A DNA stretch of 5,535 nt from an uncultured Halieaceae bacterium (GTDB taxonomy: Bacteria > Pseudomonadota > Gammaproteobacteria > Pseudomonadales > Halieaceae). The position numbers and the translations under genes are program-made. The DNA lies in contig CALINF010000181.1 of NCBI GenBank assembly GCA_938045215.1, positions 1-5,535 on the forward strand, given 5' to 3'. The notes below the pieces were generated by a model, which did no database searches, had not been told where the DNA came from, and worked only from the letters and a program-made list of their open reading frames with translations. Shown here piece by piece: positions 1 to 5,535 of the stretch (position 1 is its first letter; each line of letters starts with the position of its first letter).

Positions 1-374
1 GTCTGCATATTCACAGTTACCTGGTAGTTGTTTCTGTGGTCTTGATGACCTCTACGCTGTTCGCGCTCGCAGGTTTTATTAATGCGGTTTACGCCAACAG
101 CTTTGATGACATATCAATTGTTCCCACTTTTGTGCTCACGCCATTGATTTATCTTGGTGGTGTGTTCTATTCCATGGATTTGTTGCCGGATTTTTGGGCT
201 GGCGTGTCCAAGCTGAATCCGCTGGTATACGTGGTCAATGCGTTTCGATACGGTGTTTTGGGCGTCTCGGATGTAAGCCTCTGGTTCTCGTTTGGCATGA
301 TAGCGGGCTTCACGGTAATAGCTTTTTCCTACAGCATGCACCTGCTCAATAGCGGCAAGCGACTAAGGCAATAG
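1..374 (+). CDS. yadH: ABC-2 type transport permease, YadH-like (5' end cut by window edge)
   Basis: This is the C-terminal part (about 123 residues visible) of an integral inner-membrane permease of an ABC exporter; the partner ATPase (YadG-like) would be expected upstream, outside the window. The frame is open from base 3 with no stop, so the gene starts before the window and the GTG at 36 is an internal valine. Seen: a hydrophobic helix, then a hydrophobic stretch containing FDDISIVPTFVLTP and YLGGVFYS, then the ABC-2 hallmark LNPLVYVVNAFRYG, a last membrane helix and a short basic tail ending GKRLRQ. From memory this matches the end of E. coli YadH closely; the substrate of that family is unknown. 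The TAG stop lies 13 bp before the queF start, suggesting co-transcription. Family assignment is strong; the symbol is by similarity only. Confidence 0.88.
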   Translation, partial: LHIHSYLVVVSVVLMTSTLFALAGFINAVYANSFDDISIVPTFVLTPLIYLGGVFYSMDLLPDFWAGVSKLNPLVYVVNAFRYGVLGVSDVSLWFSFGMIAGFTVIAFSYSMHLLNSGKRLRQ

Positions 375-387
375 GGGCGGAGGACCA

Positions 388-1218
388 GTGAGCGATAGCG
401 TCGAAAAAGAACTGTTGCTGGGAAAAATCACACCCTCTGCTTCGCACTATGCGCCGGAACTGTTATACCCAATACCGCGAGAGCAGGCGCGCAGTACACT
501 GGGTATCCCATCGGAGCTACCCTTTTATGGTGTTGATGTATGGCATGCTTATGAGCTGTCATGGCTGGACGGGCAGGGTAGGCCAGTCGCGTGTGTTGGT
601 CGGTTCAGTATCCCGATTGAGTCGCCCAACCTCGTAGAGTCCAAGTCGTTCAAGCTGTATCTGAACTCACTGAACAGCGAGCACTTCGATACCTCTGCCC
701 ATCTGATAGATCGCGTTCAGGGCGATGTGAGCGCAGTGGCCGGTGCAGCAGTTACGCTGGATATCCTATCGCTGGATGATCCGAGCCTGGCGGGCGTAGC
801 GCTGCCGGGAGATTGCATCGATAGCTGCGCTTATGTAGCTGCAGAACGTGAACCGAAGGCCGATATGCTGCGCATCAGTGACAGTAGCGGCGATGTTGTT
901 GAGGAGTCACTGTACTCTCACCTGCTCAGATCACTGTGCCCTGTTACAGGGCAACCCGACTGGGCCAGTGTTCTCGTTGCTTATCGCGGCGAGCGCCTCG
1001 ATCATGGGTCGCTATTGTCTTATCTGGTGGCGTACCGCGAGCACCAGGAGTTTCATGAGCAGTGTGTAGAGCGTATGTTTTGCGATTTGCATGAATGCTT
1101 GTCGCCCGAGTTTCTGCAGGTTCAGGCCTTCTATACCCGCCGCGGAGGCATGGACATCAACCCATTTCGCAGCACTAACAAGCAGGCAACGCCGCTGGGC
1201 AGGATGAATCGCCAGTAG
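388..1218 (+). CDS. queF: NADPH-dependent 7-cyano-7-deazaguanine reductase QueF (long, E. coli-type form)
   Basis: QueF is a cytoplasmic enzyme that reduces the nitrile of preQ0 to the amine of preQ1 with two NADPH, the last step before insertion of the queuosine precursor into tRNAs with GUN anticodons. The protein is 276 residues, close to the 282 of E. coli, so it is the two-domain (tandem T-fold) form. The QueF motif ESKSFKLYLNS is at 84-94 in the N-terminal half, and the catalytic motif CPVTGQPDW is at 184-192 in the C-terminal half. Expected active-site residues are present: Cys184 (thioimide nucleophile, E. coli Cys190), Asp191 (Asp197), His223 (His229) and Glu84 (Glu89). The C-terminal RRGGMDINPFRS (251-262) is also typical. 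The start is GTG with GGAGG at 379-383, 4 nt upstream. All catalytic residues are intact, so it should be active. Confidence 0.96.
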   Translation: MSDSVEKELLLGKITPSASHYAPELLYPIPREQARSTLGIPSELPFYGVDVWHAYELSWLDGQGRPVACVGRFSIPIESPNLVESKSFKLYLNSLNSEHFDTSAHLIDRVQGDVSAVAGAAVTLDILSLDDPSLAGVALPGDCIDSCAYVAAEREPKADMLRISDSSGDVVEESLYSHLLRSLCPVTGQPDWASVLVAYRGERLDHGSLLSYLVAYREHQEFHEQCVERMFCDLHECLSPEFLQVQAFYTRRGGMDINPFRSTNKQATPLGRMNRQ

Positions 1219-1273
1219 CTTAGAAACCGTCGGTTGCTCGCGCGGATTTCGGGCTGGAAACCACCGGCGCTTG

Positions 1274-1290
1274 TGGTACTATGCGCGCCG
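1274..1290 (+). promoter_or_regulatory. Promoter of tRNA-Ser: extended -10 with GC-rich discriminator
   Basis: The element TGG-TACTAT (1274-1282) is an extended -10 (TGn plus a hexamer close to TATAAT), 12 bp before the mature tRNA. The best -35 candidate, TGGAAA at 1255-1260 with a 16 bp spacer, is weak, which an extended -10 can compensate for. The bases after it, GCGCGCCG (1283-1290), form the GC-rich discriminator typical of stable-RNA promoters under stringent (ppGpp/DksA) control. A transcription start near 1289-1290 would leave only a few bases of 5' leader for RNase P. The sequence match is seen; the stringent control is inferred. Confidence 0.65.
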
Positions 1291-1294
1291 TCAA

Positions 1295-1382
1295 GGTGAG
1301 GTGGCCGAGTGGTCGAAGGCGCACGCCTGGAAAGTGTGTAACGGGCAACCGTTCGAGAGTTCGAATCTCTCCCTCACCGCCA
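1295..1382 (+). tRNA. tRNA-Ser (anticodon GGA), CCA encoded
   Basis: A complete class II tRNA that reads UCC and UCU. The acceptor stem GGTGAGG (1295-1301) pairs with CCTCACC (1372-1378), followed by discriminator G at 1379 and an encoded CCA at 1380-1382. The D arm has a 3 bp stem GCC/GGC. The anticodon stem CACGC/GTGTG (1322-1326, 1334-1338) encloses the loop CTGGAAA with anticodon GGA at 1329-1331. The long variable arm (AACGG, loop GCAA, CCGTT; 1340-1353) is diagnostic for serine. The T stem GAGAG/CTCTC encloses TTCGAAT (1360-1366). The overall sequence closely resembles enterobacterial tRNA-Ser(GGA). It stands alone with its own promoter and terminator. Confidence 0.98.
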
Positions 1383-1421
1383 TATACAAAAAGGGTCCCG
1401 TAGGGGCCCTTTTTTGTATAT
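1382..1421 (+). terminator. Rho-independent terminator of the tRNA-Ser gene, probably bidirectional
   Basis: The GC core GGGTCCC (1393-1399) and GGGGCCC (1403-1409) enclose a GTA loop, with one T-G wobble in the stem. It is preceded by five A (1388-1392) and followed by six T (1410-1415). The AT flanks continue the pairing: ATATACAAAAA (1382-1392) is the reverse complement of TTTTTGTATAT (1411-1421). Because an A tract mirrors the T tract, it should also stop transcription from the other strand. The first base of the repeat is the last base of the tRNA CCA. Confidence 0.93.
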
Positions 1422-1459
1422 GGAGTGAGGGGGTCATGATGAGAACTCCAGTTCGACCG

Positions 1460-1495
1460 GTTGCGCAGCAACAGGCACCGAGCCGCTTGCGGCTC
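1460..1495. repeat. Two adjacent small perfect inverted repeats
   Basis: The first is GTTGC-GCA-GCAAC (1460-1472). The second, 7 bp on, is GAGCCGC-TT-GCGGCTC (1480-1495), which as RNA can form a 6 bp stem closed by a G(CUUG)C tetraloop. Neither is followed by a T tract, so they are not ordinary terminators. They lie between the tRNA terminator and the histidine-phosphatase gene, 80-115 bp before its start. They could be an operator, an mRNA leader structure or a dispersed palindromic repeat. The symmetry is seen; the role is unknown. Confidence 0.5.
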
Positions 1496-1565
1496 TGAGA
1501 TAGAATGTCACTAGTCTCAAAGGTCGGTGGATGGCAGTATACAGGCGAGTTTTGGGAGTAGAATC

Positions 1566-1569
1566 GGAG
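1566..1569 (+). promoter_or_regulatory. Shine-Dalgarno GGAG that sets the histidine-phosphatase start
   Basis: GGAG lies 5 nt before the ATG at 1575. The frame stays open back to another ATG at 1527, but the extra 16 residues have no recognisable family content and that ATG has a poorer site in front of it. This supports 1575 as the start. Confidence 0.65.
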
Positions 1570-1574
1570 TTTGC

Positions 1575-2270
1575 ATGAGTGAAACTAAAGTCTATCGCCA
1601 ACAGAAATTCATCAAGCCAGCCGGTGCTACTGAGATACTGCTGATCCGCCATGGTGAGTCCAGAGCTGCCACTGAAGACGATCCCTTTCCACTGGTAAAT
1701 GGTCAGGGCGACCCGGAGCTTGCCGCAACGGGTCGTGAGCAGGCACAACAACTGGGTCAGCGTCTTGCTGATCACGCTATTGACGCGATCTACGTAACCA
1801 ATCTGCGCCGTACACACGAAACCGCTGCGCCACTGTGTAAGCTCAAGGGTATGGTTCCCAATGTGATGGAGGACTTGCGAGAAGTCCACCTGGGAGATTG
1901 GGAGGGCGGACTATTTCGGATAATGGCACATCAGGAGCATCCCAAAATTGTGGAGATGCGTGAGCAGCAGGAGTGGGGGAAAATACCCGGCGGCGAGAGT
2001 AACGCAGAGCTGGATGCCCGAGTCACGCGGGGTCTTAACAGCATAGTCACAAAGCATCCAGATCAGGTGGTTGTGGTCGTTGTACATGGCGGAGTAATTG
2101 GAAGTGTGCTGTCACAGGCGACTCGTTCAGAGCCGTTTGCTTTTGTAGGCGCCGACAATGCGTCTATTAGTCACCTGATTGCATTCAATGGTCGCATAAG
2201 TGTCAGACGGTTTAATGACACCAGCCATTTATCCACAGCGATCAGCGCTCAGGTTTCAATGCCAACCTGA
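1575..2270 (+). CDS. Histidine phosphatase family protein (phosphoglycerate mutase-like)
   Basis: A 231-residue protein of the histidine phosphatase (branch 1) superfamily, whose members move or remove phosphate through a phospho-histidine. Seen in order: RHGE at 25-28 with nucleophile His26, Arg78 in the NLRRTHETA segment (76-84), the acid Glu103 within REVHLGDWEG (102-111), PGGES at 138-142, and the second catalytic histidine His171 in VVHGGVIG (169-176). These are the residues needed for catalysis, so it should be an active phosphatase. The substrate cannot be read from the sequence: it lacks the full dPGM length and pattern, and CobC-like, SixA-like and general phosphatases remain possible. 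No signal peptide or membrane helix is seen, so it is probably cytoplasmic. It appears monocistronic, between a strong tRNA terminator and a 282 bp gap. The upstream ATG at 1527 would give 247 residues. Confidence 0.88.
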   Translation: MSETKVYRQQKFIKPAGATEILLIRHGESRAATEDDPFPLVNGQGDPELAATGREQAQQLGQRLADHAIDAIYVTNLRRTHETAAPLCKLKGMVPNVMEDLREVHLGDWEGGLFRIMAHQEHPKIVEMREQQEWGKIPGGESNAELDARVTRGLNSIVTKHPDQVVVVVVHGGVIGSVLSQATRSEPFAFVGADNASISHLIAFNGRISVRRFNDTSHLSTAISAQVSMPT

Positions 2271-2552
2271 ATGCAGCGCGTTTTTCTTGCGCAGTTGATT
2301 CATTGCAATGTCACCATTTGCTTACGAACTGATTAAGGGCGCAGGCAGAATCATGGAATGACAAGCATTGTGTCAATGTGATTCAAGGAGCCACGCAGCG
2401 ACAGGCGCCCAGAGGCAGGTAGTCGCATTTTTAGTTGCAAACTGTGATCCGGTTCTCAGATCCACACGCGATTTGCTCAAAGTCGGAGTTTCTATGTGCC
2501 CATAGTTGATAGGGGTATTATGCTTCAGCGAACGATAGTGAAGGATTTTTCG
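2271..2552. other. Non-coding region between histidine phosphatase and amine oxidase, with CATTG dyads
   Basis: I see no convincing gene in these 282 bp. They hold a perfect palindrome CATTGCAATG (2301-2310) and a related dyad CATTG-TGT-CAATG (2366-2378), overlapped by TGACA-N7-TGTCA (2359-2375); these are candidate regulator sites for the amine oxidase gene. A possible -10, TATTAT (2516-2521), has no good -35 at the right distance. No clear terminator follows the histidine-phosphatase stop. Ribosome-binding-like sites with possible starts at 2494, 2496 and 2520 also fall here; if the GTG at 2496 or the ATG at 2520 is used, the amine oxidase begins inside this region. Confidence 0.4.
2541..2545 (+). 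promoter_or_regulatory. Shine-Dalgarno AAGGA for the preferred amine-oxidase start
   Basis: AAGGA lies 7 nt before the ATG at 2553. Two in-frame rivals also have plausible sites: GTG 2496 (GGAG at 2485-2488, 7 nt) and ATG 2520 (AGGGG at 2511-2515, 4 nt). The 2553 start is preferred because it puts the twin-arginine pair at residues 6-7, as is usual for Tat signals. Confidence 0.5.
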
Positions 2553-3983
2553 ATGCGAACTTTCGGACGTCGAGCATTTATGCAGCGCACCGCGGTTGCC
2601 GGGCTGGCGGCAACATCTCTGTCGCGACTCACGCAGGCTCAATCTGGGGCCGACTACGATGTCGTTATTGTGGGTGCCGGTATCGCCGGGCTTACTGCAG
2701 CGCGCTTGCTGGGAGAGCGCGGCCCCGATCTCAAACTGCTGGTCCTCGACGCCCGTGATCGCGTCGGTGGCCGTATTTTCACGCTTGATGATGAGGCTGC
2801 GCCTATTGGAGTTGACGTGGGTGCACAGCTCATACATGGCTCCGACGCAGCAACGTGGGAGCTGGTCAGGGAGTATGGATTGCAGACCCGTCCAGTCGAT
2901 CATTTTGGCGATAGGCAGCTGCATGTTTTCTCACGTGAGGCGGGTGGCTCCGTTCTTGCGTCTGAGCAGCGCGAAGCCGTGTTGGCCTCGGTGAGAGAGA
3001 ATTATGCCCGCCACTTTGGCGCTGATATCGCGCTTGGAGAGTTCGCACGGGAGCTTGAGCTGACATCCGCACAGATGTCGGCTATTACCTATGATGCCAA
3101 CAGCTGGTCTACTGAACCTGAGGAAATCAGCTTGCGTGCCGCGGTACTGGACGGAGAGGCCTGGGATGCCTATCGCGATAATGATTTCCTCATCTACGGT
3201 GGCTATCATCGACTGATTGATCAAATGGCGGCAGAACTAACGGGCAAGATTCGTCTCAATAGCCGCGCTACCGGCATGCTTTGGGGTGAAGAGTTGTCGG
3301 CCGTGTTCTACGAGAACCAGGGGTTGGAAAGTGCCGTTACCTGTCGCTGTATTATCAACACGCTTCCAATCGGCGTGATGCAAAGCGGCGAAGTTCAGTT
3401 CTCTCCCGGGTTACCCGATAGCAAACAGGCTGCAATTGACGGGCTGACAATGGGCAGTGTGGTGGTTATCCCTATGGCCTTCAGCGAGCCCTTCTGGAAG
3501 TCTGTAGTGCCCAACTACGGCGGCTGGTATAGCAACGACGGGCGCGTGTACTTCGGTGTACCACACCCCGAGGAGGGTGAGACGCCCGTTGTAAAAGGCT
3601 GGTTCTCTGGTGCCGCAGCGGATCAGTTGAGTGCCGAGGGTCCGGAGCAGGCGATACAAACAGCGATTGCCTGGCTTGAACAGGCTAGTGGTATGTCTGG
3701 CCTTGGCGCAAAACTTCAATGGCATCATGTACAGGACTGGGTAACCGACCCCTATAGTCGAGGCTCTTATAGTGTGACTCGGCCCGGAGGCTATGGCCTG
3801 CGAGCGACACTTGCGCAGCCACTCGGTAAGAGTCTGTTTTTTGCTGGAGAAGCCACAGCGGCACCACCACATTACCAGACAGTACACGGCGCCTATATGA
3901 GCGGTAAGCGCGTGGCAGCTGAGGTTGCCCGGGCACTAGTGCCGCCAGAAGAGTCTGAAGCGACGCTACTCGAGCTTCTTTAG
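2553..3983 (+). CDS. Flavin monoamine oxidase family protein with Tat signal peptide
   Basis: An FAD-dependent oxidoreductase of the amine oxidase family (polyamine/monoamine/L-amino-acid oxidases), 476 residues from the chosen start. Residues 1-29 look like a twin-arginine signal: GRRAFMQ (5-11), a hydrophobic stretch VAGLAATSL, then TQA (27-29) as a probable cleavage site, so it is likely exported folded, with FAD, to the periplasm. Seen next: the FAD-binding GAGIAG (41-46), Asp66 in the LDARDRVGGR segment (65-74) for the ribose, GAQLIHG (90-96) resembling the polyamine-oxidase GAxWIHG motif, FSEPFW (310-315), and the C-terminal FAD motif FAGEAT (430-435) with HGAYMSG (445-451). The lysine usual near the flavin N5 in this family appears replaced by Val305, which may change the chemistry. 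Substrate unknown. Alternative starts at 2496 and 2520 would add 19 or 11 residues. It is convergent with the MFS gene. Confidence 0.87.
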   Translation: MRTFGRRAFMQRTAVAGLAATSLSRLTQAQSGADYDVVIVGAGIAGLTAARLLGERGPDLKLLVLDARDRVGGRIFTLDDEAAPIGVDVGAQLIHGSDAATWELVREYGLQTRPVDHFGDRQLHVFSREAGGSVLASEQREAVLASVRENYARHFGADIALGEFARELELTSAQMSAITYDANSWSTEPEEISLRAAVLDGEAWDAYRDNDFLIYGGYHRLIDQMAAELTGKIRLNSRATGMLWGEELSAVFYENQGLESAVTCRCIINTLPIGVMQSGEVQFSPGLPDSKQAAIDGLTMGSVVVIPMAFSEPFWKSVVPNYGGWYSNDGRVYFGVPHPEEGETPVVKGWFSGAAADQLSAEGPEQAIQTAIAWLEQASGMSGLGAKLQWHHVQDWVTDPYSRGSYSVTRPGGYGLRATLAQPLGKSLFFAGEATAAPPHYQTVHGAYMSGKRVAAEVARALVPPEESEATLLELL

Positions 3984-4059
3984 GCTCCAGCCCCGCGCAG
4001 ACATCGATATTGCCTGTTGCAGTTGTTCACAAGGCTGGGTCACCACGTGAAAGCTGACG
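3984..4059. other. Short convergent intergenic gap without a clear terminator
   Basis: These 76 bp separate the convergent amine oxidase and MFS genes. I see no hairpin with a T tract on either strand. Only a distant 6 bp inverted match (CCAGCC/GGCTGG, about 40 bp apart) and a weak 5 bp stem at the end of the oxidase gene (GAAGC 3957-3961, GCTTC 3974-3978, then TTT) are visible. Termination may be Rho-dependent, or the transcripts may overlap. Confidence 0.4.
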
Positions 4060-5367
4060 CTACTGCGGTGCTCCCACTCTCTGGTCTCTGCGAGTCAGGT
4101 CTTCGATCAGGTACTTGGCCGACATAAAGAACATGGCTGCAGCGAAGACCTTCATCATTGTAGTGATCACCATGGCATAGCGAAGGCTCTGGTCCTGAAA
4201 TTCAGGTTGCAGCATGTCGCTCATGAAGCCAGTAAAAAATGGACCCATACCCAGTCCAATCATATTTAGCACAAACAGCAGTATTGCCGAGGTGAGCGCG
4301 CGCATTGCTGGTGGCACCAGTGAGTGAGAGAGTGCAATACAAGGTCCGAGATAGAGTGTGTTGGTCAAGCTGGCGACAATCAGAGCAACCATGGCCAGCG
4401 TGGTGTTCTCGGTGAGCAATACGTACAGATACGGCGGTAGTGATGCCGCAACGCCGATCAGGGGTATCCACAGATACCAGCGCTTGTCTTTGATGCCGTA
4501 GCGGTCTGCCAGAAAACCGCCCAGAAAAGTACCGATTGCCCCACAAACCCCGCTCACAAGCGCGAGCACCATGCCGACTTCAGACAAGCTCATTCCGTGG
4601 TTACGAATAAGAAAGGAAGGGAAGAAATTGCCATTTCCGTAAGAGGTAAACGCGGTGAAGGCACAGCCCAACGCAAGGTACCAGAACGAACGCAGGCCTT
4701 TCAGGAATGCCAGGGTTTCGCGGAAGGTAGGTTTTTCCGCTGCGCTGTCCATAGAATCGCCACGGCCACGAATCGGTTCCATAACAGTCAGACGCAGCAC
4801 GATGGCAAACAGGACACCTGGAATACCGACCACAAGAAAGGCGGCGCGCCAGCCAAACGCATCGGCGATTACACCACCAAACAAGAAGCCAAAGATGATG
4901 CCGATATAGATGCCCGAGGAATAGAACGACAGCGCGCTGGCGCGTTGCTCTGGCGGAAAGTAATCACTGATCATGGAGTGCGCTGGAGGGCTGCCACCGG
5001 CTTCGCCCAGCCCCACACCGAGCCTGGCGAGCAGTAGTTGTGTATAGGATTGGGCAAAACCCGAGATCGCAGTCATGCCGCTCCAGACGGCAAGCGCCAG
5101 TGACACGATGTTGCGGCGGTTACCGCGGTCGGCCCAGTAAGCGATCGGTATTCCTGCTGTCACATAAACGACAGCAAATGTGAAGCCGCTCAACAACCCC
5201 AATTGTGTGTCGCTCAAGCCCATCTCTGCCTTGATTGGCTCTTGCAGTATCACAAGAATCTGCCGATCAACGAAGTTGAATGCATAGACTATGGTGAGCA
5301 TTATTAATACAAAGCGCTGGTAAGCGGGCGAATAGTCGTTTACACCCGGTGCCGAGGGGCTGTTCAA
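4060..5367 (-). CDS. MFS transporter, spinster-like family
   Basis: An inner-membrane secondary carrier of 435 residues with about 12 hydrophobic segments. Seen: helix 1 with FNFVDRQIL (30-38), the MFS motif A GIPIAYWADRGNRR (72-85) between helices 2 and 3, helix 4 with ARLGVGLGEAGGSPPA (114-129), a helix-5 region rich in glycine (152-165), GWRAAFLVVGIPG (172-184) before helix 6, a central cytoplasmic loop (about 195-227), and the second-half motif GGFLADRYG (283-291). DRQ in helix 1 with GEAG in helix 4 is typical of bacterial spinster-like (Spns) proteins. Asp34, Arg35 and Glu122 correspond, from memory, to the proton-coupling residues of the Hyphomonas homologue. Eukaryotic relatives carry sphingosine-1-phosphate or lysophospholipids; bacterial substrates are mostly unknown. 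The start is TTG: an in-frame TAA lies 15 bp upstream, and the next ATG (residue 23) would cut helix 1. Confidence 0.92.
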   Translation of the reverse strand: MNSPSAPGVNDYSPAYQRFVLIMLTIVYAFNFVDRQILVILQEPIKAEMGLSDTQLGLLSGFTFAVVYVTAGIPIAYWADRGNRRNIVSLALAVWSGMTAISGFAQSYTQLLLARLGVGLGEAGGSPPAHSMISDYFPPEQRASALSFYSSGIYIGIIFGFLFGGVIADAFGWRAAFLVVGIPGVLFAIVLRLTVMEPIRGRGDSMDSAAEKPTFRETLAFLKGLRSFWYLALGCAFTAFTSYGNGNFFPSFLIRNHGMSLSEVGMVLALVSGVCGAIGTFLGGFLADRYGIKDKRWYLWIPLIGVAASLPPYLYVLLTENTTLAMVALIVASLTNTLYLGPCIALSHSLVPPAMRALTSAILLFVLNMIGLGMGPFFTGFMSDMLQPEFQDQSLRYAMVITTMMKVFAAAMFFMSAKYLIEDLTRRDQRVGAPQ

Positions 5368-5535
5368 GGCAAATTGTCCTTATTATTATGAGGGATATCA
5401 GGTTGCTCTTGCGAGACCACTACTGTGCCACAGCTCTTTTCAAATAAACACAACACCTTGCGGTGGGGCATTTCGGTTTGGCAGTGCAACGGCCTTTGGA
5501 TACACTGCGTCTCCTAATTCGCAGCAGGCTCTCAC
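5368..5535 (-). other. Upstream region of the MFS gene with a small palindrome
   Basis: These 168 bp contain the leader of the - strand MFS gene. The palindrome CTGTG-G-CACAG (- strand; 5423-5433) is a candidate operator about 55 bp before the start codon. Closer in, the - strand can form a short CTC-GCAA-GAG hairpin just before the ribosome site. I could not place a confident -35/-10 pair. Two - strand frames are open from the right edge; one stops with TGA at 5440-5442. The roughly 31 residues it would encode are not recognised, so I cannot say whether a gene tail enters here. Confidence 0.35.
5377..5381 (-). promoter_or_regulatory. Shine-Dalgarno AAGGA supporting the TTG start of the MFS gene
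   Basis: On the - strand AAGGA lies 9 nt before the TTG at 5367. An in-frame TAA overlapping this site rules out any earlier start in the same frame, so TTG is the only common start codon that keeps helix 1 intact. Confidence 0.6.

Noticed and set aside
388..1382. Functional link between queF and the neighbouring tRNA gene
   Set aside because: Queuosine goes into GUN-anticodon tRNAs (Tyr, His, Asn, Asp). The tRNA here has anticodon GGA and is not a substrate, and it has its own promoter.
1295..1431. tRNA-Ser as the attachment site of an integrated element
   Set aside because: No direct repeat of the tRNA 3' end, integrase gene or other mobile-element gene was seen elsewhere in the window; the only repeat is the inverted one around the terminator.
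1220..1498. Open frames on both strands across the tRNA (+ strand with GEVAEWSKAHAWK, - strand with GEGEIRTLERLPVT)
   Set aside because: They are translations of the tRNA-Ser gene and its terminator, a well-known source of false hypothetical proteins; the tRNA explains the sequence fully.
1434..1889. Minus-strand open frame of about 150 codons opposite the histidine phosphatase
   Set aside because: It is antisense to the catalytic RHGE region of a clear gene, has no recognisable family content, and spans the hairpin region.
2276..2292. Possible terminator after the histidine phosphatase (GCGC, T run, GCGC)
   Set aside because: Only 4 bp pair and the T run is in the loop rather than after the stem, so it does not have terminator geometry.
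4597..5037. Plus-strand open frames opposite the MFS gene
   Set aside because: They are highly charged, low-complexity products of reading membrane-protein codons in antisense; the MFS frame is well supported by family motifs.

Overview
The window reads as a piece of an ordinary chromosome from a gammaproteobacterium, probably marine. The evidence is a YadH-type ABC-2 permease next to a long-form (E. coli-type) QueF, a tRNA-Ser(GGA) with an encoded CCA end that closely resembles the enterobacterial gene, a Tat-exported flavin amine oxidase, and a spinster-like MFS carrier of a kind common in marine proteobacteria. Placement near Halieaceae/Cellvibrionales is a guess from gene content; no marker in the window settles it.

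Layout, left to right. (1) The 3' end of an ABC-2 permease gene (cut by the left edge) is followed after 13 bp by queF, both on the + strand and probably co-transcribed. (2) A tRNA-Ser(GGA) gene has its own extended -10 promoter with a GC-rich discriminator and a strong hairpin/T-tract terminator that begins at the last base of its CCA. (3) After a leader region with two small perfect hairpins comes a + strand histidine-phosphatase (phosphoglycerate mutase-like) gene. (4) A 282 bp non-coding stretch carries two dyads built on the same CATTG half-site. (5) Next is a + strand flavin amine oxidase with a twin-arginine signal. (6) Convergent to it, on the - strand, is a spinster-like MFS transporter with a TTG start. 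(7) The last 168 bp are the upstream region of that transporter and contain a small palindrome.

The genes do not form one pathway. ABC permease plus queF is a likely operon by spacing only. The tRNA and the histidine phosphatase are separate units. The amine oxidase and the MFS carrier are convergent and share only a 76 bp gap with no clear terminator; a link between a periplasmic oxidase and a small-molecule carrier is possible but is inference. I did not find a convincing new biological system here. The points most worth checking are the lost flavin-site lysine in the amine oxidase (V305), the long inverted repeat joining the tRNA 3' end to its terminator, and the paired CATTG dyads.
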